This document shows positions 11,837-17,744 of a stretch of 38,377 nt of DNA, piece after piece. The stretch is from a virus, in the IMG/VR virus record IMGVR_UViG_3300009285_003105, positions 1 through 38,377 of that record. One strand, given 5' to 3'. Numbering within the stretch: the first letter of the stretch is position 1; each line of letters opens with the position of its first letter. The position numbers and the translations under genes are program-made. A model generated the notes under the pieces. That model did not search any database. It had not been told where the DNA came from and saw only the letters and a list, made by a program, of their open reading frames with translations.

Positions 11837-13162
11837 ATGATCGATGCGCTGACAAGCGATCAAGAGATGTCCCTGCGCGAATATCGTGAGGAATGTCTAC
11901 GGTCCGGGCATAGTTGCGCGCCATCCGATCGCGCCGCGGCCGAGACTGCTTTTCGCGGCATGTATGCGCGGCTGGGGCGGGGACAGCCCCGCGTGTGGTG
12001 GTGCGATGGGCCCGCCACCGGATCGATACTGCGGGATTTGCTCGGCGCCAGTCCCGGCCCCAGTCTCGGCGCCAGTCCCGGCGCCAGTCCCGGCGCCAGT
12101 CTCGGCGCCAGTCTCGGCGCCAATCTCGGCGCCAATCTCCTCGCCAGTCTCCGCGCCAGTCTCGGCCCCAGTCTCGGCCCCAGTCTCGGCGCCAGTCTCG
12201 GCGCCAGTCTCGGCGCCAATCTCCTCGCCAGTCTCCGCGCCAGTCTCGGCGCCAGTCCCGGCGCCAGTCCCGGCGCCAATCTCCTCGCCAGTCTCCGCGC
12301 CAATCTCGGCGCCAGTCTCGGCGCCAATCTCCTCGCCAGTCTCGGCGCCAATCTCGGCGACAATCTCGGCGCCAATCTCCTCGCCAGTCTCCGCGCCAGT
12401 CTCGGCGCCAATCTCGGCGACAATCTCCTCGCCAGTCTCCGCGCCAGTCTCGGCGCCAGTCCCGGCGCCAGTCCCGGCGCCAGTCTCGGCGCCAGTCTCC
12501 GCGCCAATCTCGGCGCCAGTCTCCGCGCCAGTCATTGGTGGTCATGCTGGGGCCAACATGAAATATATTGGCCCGCTTTTTACGATTGGCCGGACAGATT
12601 CCTGCGAAAAATGTACGGCGAAAAAGATCGGGCGCTGCTCGACATGTGGCTAACCCTGGGCAAAAGCACGGGCTGGTGGCAGCCATACGAGAATGGCGTG
12701 GTGGCGTGCGAGCGCCCGGAGCGCCAGGCCCTGGACGCTGAGGGGCGATTGCACCACGAGACGCTGCCTGCGTTCCGGTGCCGGGACGGCTATGAGTTCG
12801 CGGCGTGGCACGGGGTAACGGTCCCCACCGAGTGGATCACGGAGCGTAAGCCTACCCCGGCGCTAGCGCTCGGTTGGGGCAACGTCGAACAGCGGCGCGC
12901 GGCGTGCGAGATAGTGGGGTGGAATACGATCCTGGGCGAACTGAGCGCGCGCGTGATCGACGCGCATAAATCTCCGGAGATAGGCGTTCTATTGGAGGTG
13001 GATTTGCCTGACAGCGGCCCGGAGCGATTCCTGCGCGTGCGCTGCGGCACCGGGCGTGAATTCGCAATCCCGGTGCCGCGCGAAATCGAAACGGCGCATC
13101 AGGCGAATGCCTGGACTTATGGCCTCCAGGCGACCCAACTCAACCCGGAGGTGCGAACGTGA
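11837..13162 (+). CDS. tetrapeptide-repeat protein with DUF6745-like C-terminal domain
   Basis: This is a 441-residue protein with three parts. The N-terminal 68 residues are non-repeated. About 41 tandem four-residue units of the LGAS/LGAN type (about 69-232) follow. The C-terminal part begins WGQHEIYWPAFYDW and contains WWQPYENGVVACERP, a RLHHETLPAFRCRDG motif and a NVEQRRAA segment, typical of DUF6745-type proteins in my memory. The period is four, not five, so this is not a pentapeptide solenoid. The function is unknown. Like its upstream partner it is enclosed by 29-bp direct repeats, so it behaves as a transferable two-gene unit. Confidence 0.7.
   Translation: MIDALTSDQEMSLREYREECLRSGHSCAPSDRAAAETAFRGMYARLGRGQPRVWWCDGPATGSILRDLLGASPGPSLGASPGASPGASLGASLGANLGANLLASLRASLGPSLGPSLGASLGASLGANLLASLRASLGASPGASPGANLLASLRANLGASLGANLLASLGANLGDNLGANLLASLRASLGANLGDNLLASLRASLGASPGASPGASLGASLRANLGASLRASHWWSCWGQHEIYWPAFYDWPDRFLRKMYGEKDRALLDMWLTLGKSTGWWQPYENGVVACERPERQALDAEGRLHHETLPAFRCRDGYEFAAWHGVTVPTEWITERKPTPALALGWGNVEQRRAACEIVGWNTILGELSARVIDAHKSPEIGVLLEVDLPDSGPERFLRVRCGTGREFAIPVPREIETAHQANAWTYGLQATQLNPEVRT
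12041..12534 (+). repeat. 12-bp tandem repeats, about 41 units
   Basis: Units of the form CTCGGCGCCAGT with substitutions (CCC/CTC, CGC/GGC, AAT/AGT). Higher-order blocks of several units are themselves repeated, which indicates expansion by unequal exchange. All six frames stay open through the region, creating many spurious reading frames. Confidence 0.92.
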
Positions 13163-13169
13163 AAACATT
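13141..13169 (+). repeat. direct repeat flanking an accessory gene pair, right copy
   Basis: Right-hand partner of 11473-11501, with one mismatch (GTG instead of ATG at the start codon). Confidence 0.8.
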
Positions 13170-13827
13170 ACAAGAACCGAGCGGAGGATTGAATGCGCAC
13201 GGTCTGCGCGACGCGGTGATCCACGCCGCGATAGGCGCTGTTTTCGGCATGGCGTTGCTCTATACCGTGGTCCTGGAGCGTGATCGTGAGATTGGCTTTC
13301 TGCGTGGTGAATATTTCGCCGCTCACGGACTGGCACAGCAAGCCTCCGATACCGCCGAGAAATCGGTTGATCTGGCGATCAGTCTCGCCGCCGAACTTGC
13401 GGACGCCAAGCGCGAGCAGACAATTGAACGACTGACCCGATATGTCGCTGGCGTAAATCCTCGTGTCCCGGCGTCGCGCATCGCCCGCGCCCTGGTGGTC
13501 TCCGCCGAAACTCATGGGCTGGATGTGACCTGGTGGGCGGCGCAGATCGAGCAAGAATCGCATTTCGATTCACGGGCCGTCAGCCGCGCGGGTGCGGTAG
13601 GATTGGCCCAGATCATGCCAGCCACCGCGCGCGCTCTCGGGTTGGATTGGAGCCAGCGATTCCATATCGAGGCTAATCTGCATGCAGGTGCGCGATATAT
13701 GGCTCAGCATCTACAATCTTTCAAGTCCATCGCGCGGGCACAACACAGATACAGCGGCGGTGAGCCGGGATATGCCGAACAGATTCGCAATCGCCGGATG
13801 CGGATCAAGGCGATTGCGAGGATTTAA
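13159..13827 (+). CDS. membrane-anchored lytic transglycosylase (SLT domain)
   Basis: This 222-residue protein has a transmembrane segment at about 20-38, a helical linker, and a goose-type/SLT lysozyme domain. The domain holds EQESHF with the catalytic E133, SRAGAVGLAQIMPATARALG at 142-161, and later GARYMAQHL and YSGGEP. Lytic transglycosylases cleave the glycan backbone of peptidoglycan with anhydromuramic acid formation. The start is a GTG overlapping the previous stop. It is in the early/accessory operon rather than the lysis cassette, so it may serve envelope passage or act as a second lysin; the GH108 endolysin at 16702 is the main candidate for lysis. Confidence 0.85.
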   Translation: MKTLQEPSGGLNAHGLRDAVIHAAIGAVFGMALLYTVVLERDREIGFLRGEYFAAHGLAQQASDTAEKSVDLAISLAAELADAKREQTIERLTRYVAGVNPRVPASRIARALVVSAETHGLDVTWWAAQIEQESHFDSRAVSRAGAVGLAQIMPATARALGLDWSQRFHIEANLHAGARYMAQHLQSFKSIARAQHRYSGGEPGYAEQIRNRRMRIKAIARI

Positions 13828-13837
13828 TTGTTGGGCG

Positions 13838-13924
13838 TAGACGGAGGCGAGAATGTACGGAAAGATTAAGATCGGCGCATTGATTTCACAAGACCGCGGC
13901 TAGAGGTTGAGCGCCATGTTAGAG
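13838..13924 (-). mobile_element. decayed attC-like boundary of the right array
   Basis: The 3' half (GGTTGAGCGCCATGTTAGAG) closely resembles the end of attC4 (GGTGGAGCGCCGTGTTAGCC). The 5' half is only weakly similar to attC6 (TAGACGGAGGCGAG against TAACGCAGAGGTGAG), and its CTAAC core is lost. I read it as a degenerate terminal attC. Confidence 0.35.
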
Positions 13925-14290
13925 CCCTTGTACGACGTGCCGTGCGACGGCTGCACGCGCTGCTGCCACAACGATGCGGTGCGGCTGCTGGCTGGCGACG
14001 ACCTGAGCAAGTACCAGACGGAGCCGCATCCGTACATGCCGGAAGCGAGGATGCTGGCGCACAAACCGGACGGCGCCTGCGTGTACCTCGGCGACGAAGG
14101 CTGCACGATCCACGGCACGAAGCCGCAGATGTGCCACGAGATGGACTGCCGACGCATAACGCAGGCGATTACCTGGACGCAGGCACGGAAGATGGAGGCG
14201 CGAGGCGCACTGCGCATGGACATTTGGCGGCGTGGCAAGGAGCTACTGCGCATGGGCTCTAACGCCAAGCTCACCGGGAGCGCGCCGTAG
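13916..14290 (+). CDS. YkgJ-like cysteine-cluster protein (cassette C4)
   Basis: This 124-residue protein has the signature of the YkgJ-type zinc/iron cysteine-cluster family. CDGCTRCC is at 10-17, then CVYLGDEGCTIHGTKPQMC at about 55-73 and CR shortly after, giving eight or more cysteines placed to bind metal. Members are uncharacterised; a metal-bound redox or binding role is plausible. The ATG abuts the cassette core (ATG-TTA-GAG), with AGAGGT as ribosome-binding site. The 3' end runs through the attC4 palindrome. The cassette ends match as GTTAGAGCCC (13918-13927) and GGGCTCTAAC (14254-14263). Confidence 0.75.
   Translation: MLEPLYDVPCDGCTRCCHNDAVRLLAGDDLSKYQTEPHPYMPEARMLAHKPDGACVYLGDEGCTIHGTKPQMCHEMDCRRITQAITWTQARKMEARGALRMDIWRRGKELLRMGSNAKLTGSAP
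13918..14263. mobile_element. integron-type cassette C4
   Basis: Perfect inverted 10-mers GTTAGAGCCC and GGGCTCTAAC bound the YkgJ-like gene, the relation expected for the two ends of one integron cassette. The gene reads on the plus strand, while the neighbouring attC sites have minus-strand polarity. Confidence 0.7.
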
Positions 14291-14320
14291 CGCGCGATCC
14301 GGTGGAGCGCCGTGTTAGCC
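14257..14320 (-). mobile_element. attC site 4
   Basis: CTAAC (14259-14263) to GTTAGCC (14314-14320). The arms GCTCACCGG and CCGGTGGAGC pair with one extra base in the 3' arm, and GCGCGC pairs around a GTA tip. The extra base lies in the 3' arm, so by comparison with aadA-type sites the site is oriented to the minus strand. Confidence 0.7.
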
Positions 14321-14323
14321 CTC

Positions 14324-14352
14324 TTGACATGTGACATGTCACGTGCTATAAT
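14324..14352 (+). promoter_or_regulatory. consensus sigma70 promoter with palindromic operator
   Basis: TTGACA (14324-14329), exactly 17 bases, TATAAT (14347-14352). The spacer holds the perfect palindrome GTGACATGTCAC (14331-14342), an obvious repressor site. Such placement allows tight autoregulation, as in toxin-antitoxin operons. A small hairpin (GTAGC/GCTAC, 14359-14374) lies at the predicted start of the transcript. Confidence 0.85.
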
Positions 14353-14389
14353 GTGTTTGTAGCAATCGAGCTACGACAAAAGGAGCAAA

Positions 14390-14587
14390 ATGAATAAGCC
14401 AAAAGTTTATCATTGTCTGGGGCGCGCTCAACGACACATACCGCGCAAATTCTACGATGAGTTTCGACAGACCCACGGAAAATCCGCATGCGACTTCCAC
14501 TTCGATAGTGAGGCCGACGCGGCAGAATTTATAGCCAAGCATGGTCTCGGCGAATACTTGGAGCCAACCACTGGTTTCGATCTGTGA
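14390..14587 (+). CDS. first gene of cassette C5, small protein of unknown function
   Basis: This is a 65-residue protein (MNKPKVYHCLGRAQRHIPRK start, with FDSEADAAEFIAKHG near the end). It has a strong AAGGAG ribosome-binding site and its own consensus promoter. Its stop overlaps the GTG start of the next gene (GTGA). The size, the overlap with a probable DNA-binding partner and the operator-bearing promoter recall toxin-antitoxin pairs, which are frequent integron cassette cargo. No toxin fold is recognised, so this remains inference. Confidence 0.65.
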   Translation: MNKPKVYHCLGRAQRHIPRKFYDEFRQTHGKSACDFHFDSEADAAEFIAKHGLGEYLEPTTGFDL

Positions 14588-14733
14588 GCAAGAACGCAGC
14601 CCAAAGGAAACGCGACGAGCGCGCAAGGATGCGCGCCAAGGGCTACACGCTACGGCAGGTGTGGGTTCACCCGAAAGACTGGGAACGAGTGCGCCGATAC
14701 CTGGAGCGTGTAGCGAAGGCCCGAGAGGGCTAA
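14584..14733 (+). CDS. small ribbon-helix-helix-like protein (possible antitoxin/autoregulator)
   Basis: This is a 49-residue basic protein starting with GTG at 14584. After a charged N terminus (SKNAAQRKRDERARM) comes RAKGYTLRQVWVHPKDWERV: a short strand followed by helix, the form of small ribbon-helix-helix proteins seen in phages and MazE-like antitoxins. It would be suited to bind the palindrome in the promoter of its own operon. The TAA stop lies in the CTAAC core at the end of the cassette. The family is assigned by pattern only. Confidence 0.55.
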   Translation: MSKNAAQRKRDERARMRAKGYTLRQVWVHPKDWERVRRYLERVAKAREG

Positions 14734-14785
14734 CGCCGGAAATCACGGGCCGGCGTAGCCGGTCCCGTGGATTGACTGGTTAGCG
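14728..14785 (-). mobile_element. attC site 5
   Basis: GGCTAAC core to GTTAGCG. On the minus strand the arms are AATCCACGGGACCGGC and GCCGGCCCGTGATT, with extra C and A in the first, so polarity is minus. Its 14735-14783 segment is the exact reverse complement of 3911-3959 in attC1. Confidence 0.75.
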
Positions 14786-15106
14786 GTAATTGACAGGAGA
14801 TAAACCATGAAACAACGTAAACCAAAATTGGATTCTAACCGCATTCCTTACGCTGTAGTTTCCATAGATAAATTGATTGAAATAGCAGAAAGGATAGTGA
14901 AACTTGAAAGTGAAGTTGAGCACCTGAAACAAACGGCAGGGAATACAGAGAGCCAGATGATAGAGCTTCTTGTTCCGCATATCTCTGATTTCCGGGACGG
15001 AAAAGTTTTTATCCGCGCCCAGGGCGAAGATGGGGCGATCTATCGTGCCGAGGTTCAAATCGTCGGGGCGGTGGGCGTAGACCCAGAGTATTAAATGACC
15101 GCTAAC
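14779..15106. mobile_element. integron-type cassette C6
   Basis: The ends are GTTAGCGGT (14779-14787) and ACCGCTAAC (15098-15106), a perfect inverted 9-mer. A single gene (14807-15094) fills the cassette. Confidence 0.7.
14807..15094 (+). CDS. coiled-coil cassette protein, unknown function
   Basis: This is a 95-residue protein. A predicted coiled coil lies at about 20-45 (IDKLIEIAERIVKLESEVEH), followed by a mixed strand/helix segment ending GAVGVDPEY. A GGAG ribosome-binding site lies seven bases before the ATG. The stop is four bases before the core region of attC6. The long antisense frame (14780-15298) has poor composition and is rejected. No function can be assigned. Confidence 0.65.
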   Translation: MKQRKPKLDSNRIPYAVVSIDKLIEIAERIVKLESEVEHLKQTAGNTESQMIELLVPHISDFRDGKVFIRAQGEDGAIYRAEVQIVGAVGVDPEY

Positions 15107-15182
15107 GCAGAGGTGAGCCGCGATGACCGATGATAAAAATAGTGGCGCCGACAAAAGAGTCGGCTCCAGCGACGTGTTAGAG
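15100..15182 (-). mobile_element. attC site 6
   Basis: CGCTAAC core (15100-15106) to GTTAGAG (15176-15182). GTGAGCCGC in the 5' arm pairs with the 3' arm GTCGGCTCCAGC, leaving an extra G and A opposite; the extra bases sit in the 3' arm, giving minus polarity. The 5' arm contains GAGGTG, which serves as ribosome-binding site for the gene at 15123. Confidence 0.7.
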
Positions 15183-15332
15183 CGCGCTGCTGACCATCTG
15201 CGGACAATGGCCCCACACATCCGGGCACGGCTCACTGCCCAACTGCTGGAGCAGGTATGCAGTGAGTTGAGGAAAGACCGCGCTTGGTTTAGGGCCACTT
15301 TTGGCTATGAGCATTCTAACGATGGAGATTAG
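15123..15332 (+). CDS. small protein starting inside attC6, unknown function
   Basis: This is a 69-residue, mostly helical protein (AADHLRTMAPHIRARLTAQLLEQVCSELRK in two parts). The ATG at 15123 lies in the variable loop of attC6, with GAGGTG from the attC arm as ribosome-binding site. A GTG that overlaps the core (GTG-TTA-GAG at 15174) is an alternative start. Either way translation begins at the recombination site, so part of the coding sequence is built from attC. The right cassette edge is only partly matched (8 of 10 bases at 15312-15321). Confidence 0.5.
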   Translation: MTDDKNSGADKRVGSSDVLERAADHLRTMAPHIRARLTAQLLEQVCSELRKDRAWFRATFGYEHSNDGD

Positions 15333-15372
15333 CGGCACGGCGTAACTCGCGTCCGGTTCAAGGTGATGTCAG

Positions 15373-15627
15373 ATGACATACGCAAATGATAACTGGACAA
15401 AGCTGGTTGAGGAATACGGCCCTTTGATTGGGAAGAAGTTTCTCGATGTTGAAGACAACGAATATATTTTCATTGGGTTGCTCCACGGACAAGATGACTT
15501 CTATTTTGTGATGTGGCGAGCCGGGGCCGTGAGACTACTGACTTGTGTTGGGATACCGGAACAGATGGGGTTTGTGCCATCTAATGCCGCTCATGAGCCG
15601 ACGGTGGACGACAAGCAAGGAGACTAG
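15373..15627 (+). CDS. small acidic protein, unknown function
   Basis: This is an 84-residue acidic protein beginning MTYANDNWTKLVEEYGPLIG. It has a beta-rich middle (YIFIGLLHGQDDFYFVMW) and an acidic tail (EPTVDDKQGD). An AAGGTGATG ribosome-binding site precedes the ATG. It lies in the decayed part of the right cassette array; cores on either side are not convincingly paired. No family is recognised. Confidence 0.5.
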   Translation: MTYANDNWTKLVEEYGPLIGKKFLDVEDNEYIFIGLLHGQDDFYFVMWRAGAVRLLTCVGIPEQMGFVPSNAAHEPTVDDKQGD

Positions 15628-15631
15628 GAAT

Positions 15632-15901
15632 ATGATCGAAAATACCGAAATACCAAAGTCCTCTGATGTAACCGATCGGCGCATGGGCTCGCACTTGAAT
15701 GACGGGTTAGGCCGCAAGGGCCTGAGGCACGTGATTGACGATGTACGAAGCATCACTGCGTGGCCGATGGACGATGGGACAACTGTTTTTGATTTCAAGA
15801 ATGGCGATCTTGAAACCAGCCTGCGGATTTCTAACGAAGCCATTAGTGCGATTCACTATCTCTGGATTTCACTAAAAGCGAACAAAGGGATTGCGGCCTG
15901 A
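15632..15901 (+). CDS. small protein, unknown function (cassette C9)
   Basis: This is an 89-residue protein. Its second half is well formed (LRHVIDDVRSITAWPM, then FDFKNGDLETSLRIS), while the first 25 residues are encoded by an attC-like stretch ending in GTTAGGCCGC (15706). An AGGAG ribosome-binding site and ATG are at 15632. The stop lies in GCGGCCTGAC (15893-15902), which pairs with GTTAGGCCGC at nine of ten positions. It thus shares the start-inside-attC habit of the 15123 gene. Confidence 0.5.
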   Translation: MIENTEIPKSSDVTDRRMGSHLNDGLGRKGLRHVIDDVRSITAWPMDDGTTVFDFKNGDLETSLRISNEAISAIHYLWISLKANKGIAA

Positions 15902-15915
15902 CGCAGAGGTGAGCC
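15896..15915. mobile_element. truncated attC half-site at the right edge
   Basis: CCTGACGCAGAGGTGAGCC repeats the first half of attC6 (CGCTAACGCAGAGGTGAGCC). The second half is missing, and phage sequence with the tRNA gene follows. This marks the right end of the cassette region. Confidence 0.45.
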
Positions 15916-15959
15916 ACACATGATAAAGACAACAGAAAGCCCGGCGCGCGAACATGAAA

Positions 15960-16035
15960 GACTCGGTAGCTCAATTGGCAGAGCAGCGATCTCCAAAATC
16001 GCAGGTTGGGGGTTCGAGTCCCTCCCTTGTCGCCA
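15960..16035 (+). tRNA. tRNA-Trp (anticodon CCA) with two acceptor-stem mismatches
   Basis: A 76-base tRNA folds by eye: D stem GCTC/GAGC, anticodon stem GCGAT/ATCGC with loop CTCCAAA (anticodon CCA, Trp), T arm GGGGG-TTCGAGT-CCCTC, discriminator G73 and an encoded CCA. The acceptor stem GACTCGG against CCTTGTC has mismatches at pairs 4-69 (T-T) and 5-68 (C-T). It may be functional but weak, or decaying. It supports UGG decoding or could be a former integration site; no integrase is present. Confidence 0.85.
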
Positions 16036-16099
16036 ATTTATTTTCGTGGATGAGGAAACGATTCCCATCATAACTGTTGCGAGAATTTAGGAGATAAAC

Positions 16100-16300
16100 A
16101 TGAGTGCGATATTTTCGGGCAAACGCAGCGTCCCAGTATGGGATGCGATAAACAAAGCTAAGACTGTTTCCAATTTGCGCGAGGCGCTGTATTTTATCGG
16201 CTGCAAATTACAAGAGCTGGAAACAAAAGTTGATGAACACGAGCACACGCGACCGGTTATTATTAGCGGGCAATATTGGACATCGACGGCTGCGAGTTGA
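16100..16300 (+). CDS. last gene of the plus-strand operon, unknown function
   Basis: This is a 66-residue protein with a GGAG ribosome-binding site seven bases before the ATG. It starts MSAIFSGKRSVPVWDAINKA and has a helical centre (NLREALYFIGCKLQELETKV). It ends 23 bases before the convergent late operon. No intrinsic terminator is visible between the two. No family is recognised. Confidence 0.6.
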   Translation: MSAIFSGKRSVPVWDAINKAKTVSNLREALYFIGCKLQELETKVDEHEHTRPVIISGQYWTSTAAS

Positions 16301-16307
16301 ATCACCA

Positions 16308-16343
16308 CTTAGACATATTCCCTTACTTAGACATATTCCCTTT
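16308..16343. repeat. 18-bp tandem duplication at the convergent operon ends
   Basis: CTTAGACATATTCCCTTA is followed immediately by CTTAGACATATTCCCTTT. The second copy encodes the last residues (N-M-S-K) and stop of the holin-like gene. No terminator hairpin is seen here. Confidence 0.85.
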
Positions 16344-16700
16344 CAACCCAAGGTACATCCTCTCGCCGAACAAAAAGCCAAAAGGTATGCCCACAAGCTC
16401 AAATCCCAAGGCCTCCAGTTCGGGCGTGGTGGCCTTTAACATCATAACCGCCCCTACCCCTATGGCCAGGACGGTTGCGACGTACCTGGAGGCTCCACGG
16501 AGGTCTACGACCCATTGAGACGGGGTTCCGTTGGGATTGTCGAGTTGAGCCAGGGCCTTTAACCTCTCTATATTAGCATTCTCTAATTTGATCTGATCAT
16601 CCACCGATAGACCGACCCACCTGCGGGACACCGCAGCGAACAGGTTTTTAAACATATCAACCGCTGCCGGCGCGATTAGTGATGCGAGAATGGTTTCCAT
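16323..16700 (-). CDS. holin-like membrane protein
   Basis: This is a 125-residue protein with hydrophobic segments at about 5-25 (weak), 73-90 (VATVLAIGVGAVMM) and 97-112 (GFELVGIPFGFLFGE). A charged helical middle and a short C-terminal tail complete it. The size, multiple membrane segments and position just after the endolysin gene suggest the holin that permeabilises the inner membrane to release the lysin. The C-terminal FGFLFGERMYLG resembles three-helix phage holins. It could instead be a tail-associated membrane protein. Confidence 0.6.
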   Translation of the reverse strand: METILASLIAPAAVDMFKNLFAAVSRRWVGLSVDDQIKLENANIERLKALAQLDNPNGTPSQWVVDLRGASRYVATVLAIGVGAVMMLKATTPELEALGFELVGIPFGFLFGERMYLGLKGNMSK

Positions 16701-16701
16701 T

Positions 16702-17169
16702 TTAAGCCTCCATGGCGAGCCGAAATATACGGATCAACCAATTTTCACCGAAACGATCATAATTACGAGTGCCTTGATACCTCATGGTTCGAAAGGCCAT
16801 GAAGCGCGCCCAGTGCCACTTTCGAGATTCCTTGGCGAGTCTCAGGGTCACGGAACCGATGATGCCGTCCTGATTGGTTTGCAGCGTATGTTGCAGCATC
16901 TTGATCGCGGCGTCGGTTCCCTGATTGATCGCCGCATCGAAAACGAATAAGGACAATGGCCAAGGAAGCTCCTCGCATTTGCACGGCTCCCAGTAGTCGC
17001 GCATGTAGATGGCTTTTGCCCGATCTATTGTCAGGCTGGAAATAATGATCTCCGGATAAGCGCGTTTAGAAATCCCATATTTTGTTTCTCCGCCGGGATC
17101 ATGGGAGTCGTTTACATATCCTCCTTCCTCGGCCAGAATAAGATCGATCGCCCTATCGAATTTGTTCAT
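16702..17169 (-). CDS. endolysin, GH108-type N-acetylmuramidase
   Basis: This is a 155-residue lysin. EEGGYVND with the presumed catalytic glutamate E15, followed by DPGGETKYGIS, is the hallmark of glycoside hydrolase family 108. The second half (DAAINQGTDAAIKMLQ, DGIIGSVTL) matches the peptidoglycan-binding part usual for the family. It would cut the glycan backbone at lysis once the holin lets it through; no signal peptide is seen. The ATG at 17169 overlaps the upstream stop (ATGA); the GTG two codons upstream is less likely. Confidence 0.9.
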   Translation of the reverse strand: MNKFDRAIDLILAEEGGYVNDSHDPGGETKYGISKRAYPEIIISSLTIDRAKAIYMRDYWEPCKCEELPWPLSLFVFDAAINQGTDAAIKMLQHTLQTNQDGIIGSVTLRLAKESRKWHWARFMAFRTMRYQGTRNYDRFGENWLIRIFRLAMEA

Positions 17170-17501
17170 TTCCACGGCGGTTTCATCCCAATCCCGATTG
17201 CGACCAATCCAAGGGCGCCGACGATCATCAACCCCACGAACGCCGCGAAGAACAGCTTTCTTCCCTTGCGGTACGCCTTGAGCAGATCGCGCAGGGTCTG
17301 CAACGTCTCCATGTCAAGACATTCGGCGAATTGGTCCATCACGATGTGCGCCCTGAAATGATTCTCCGGGTCAATCCAAAAATCATGCTTCGATTCGCGG
17401 ATGGACGCGACGATTTGCGGAGCCAGTACCGTCGCCAGCCGTTTAATCTCTTCTTGATTCATCCACCATTCCTCTTCGATCGGTTCACCAACTAATAACA
17501 T
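17166..17501 (-). CDS. single-pass membrane protein of the lysis region
   Basis: This is a 111-residue protein with a charged N-terminal 75 residues (including HDFWIDPENHFRAHIVMDQF) and one C-terminal membrane helix at about 83-105 (LFFAAFVGLMIVGALGLVAIG). It directly precedes and overlaps the endolysin gene, so it may be a second holin-type or accessory lysis protein. No spanin pair is recognised elsewhere. CGGAGATAA before the ATG at 17501 supports that start; an ATG at 17462 with GAGGAA is also possible. Confidence 0.6.
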   Translation of the reverse strand: MLLVGEPIEEEWWMNQEEIKRLATVLAPQIVASIRESKHDFWIDPENHFRAHIVMDQFAECLDMETLQTLRDLLKAYRKGRKLFFAAFVGLMIVGALGLVAIGIGMKPPWK

Positions 17502-17744
17502 TTATCTCCGCTTCGGTCGCCGCCGTTGTCACCGCCGCCGTCTTGGCGAGCAGATTGCCCAGGTATGACTGCGCCATGGCCTCGCCATCATCCAGCACTC
17601 GGAGCATCTGCGCGGGAGTGTGGGTGCGAATGGCCCCGATCCCGGTGGCGACTTCGATGCAATAATAATTTCAGTAGATGCGACTAAGACAGCACCGAGC
17701 GCGAGCAGGGCGTCGTGTCTGGTTCGGAAGCCGAGTGTTCTCAT
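17485..17744 (-). pseudogene. small late gene apparently split by a frameshift
   Basis: From the ATG at 17744 (overlapping the spike stop) the frame gives MRTLGFRTRHDALLALGAVL and then turns into low-quality arginine/proline sequence. In another frame, after a TGA, a convincing protein tail appears (VATGIGAIRTHTPAQMLRVL, then EAMAQSYLGNLLAK) and ends at 17485, overlapping the next gene. The good halves meet near 17665-17680. A disrupted gene or sequencing error is likely; a separate 40-residue gene from the ATG at 17607 is the alternative. Confidence 0.4.

Larger units (their letters stand above)
14314..14734. mobile_element. integron-type cassette C5 with its own promoter
   Basis: The ends are GTTAGCCCTC (14314-14323) and GAGGGCTAAC (14725-14734), a perfect inverted 10-mer. 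The -35 box starts directly after the first 10-mer, so the cassette carries promoter, operator and two overlapping genes as a self-contained unit. Confidence 0.75.

Noticed and set aside
11775-12686. Long frames in all six readings across the 12-bp repeats
   Set aside because: Short GC-rich repeats lacking stops keep every frame open; only the 11837 frame continues into a recognisable domain.
14780-15298. 172-codon minus-strand frame ending in the attC5 core
   Set aside because: Its stop in the core fits the minus attC polarity, but the protein looks like antisense of the coiled-coil gene at 14807, which has a ribosome-binding site.
15960-16035. Reading the tRNA as an attP for tRNA-site integration
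   Set aside because: No integrase gene is present, and the whole tRNA rather than only its 3' part is intact in outline.
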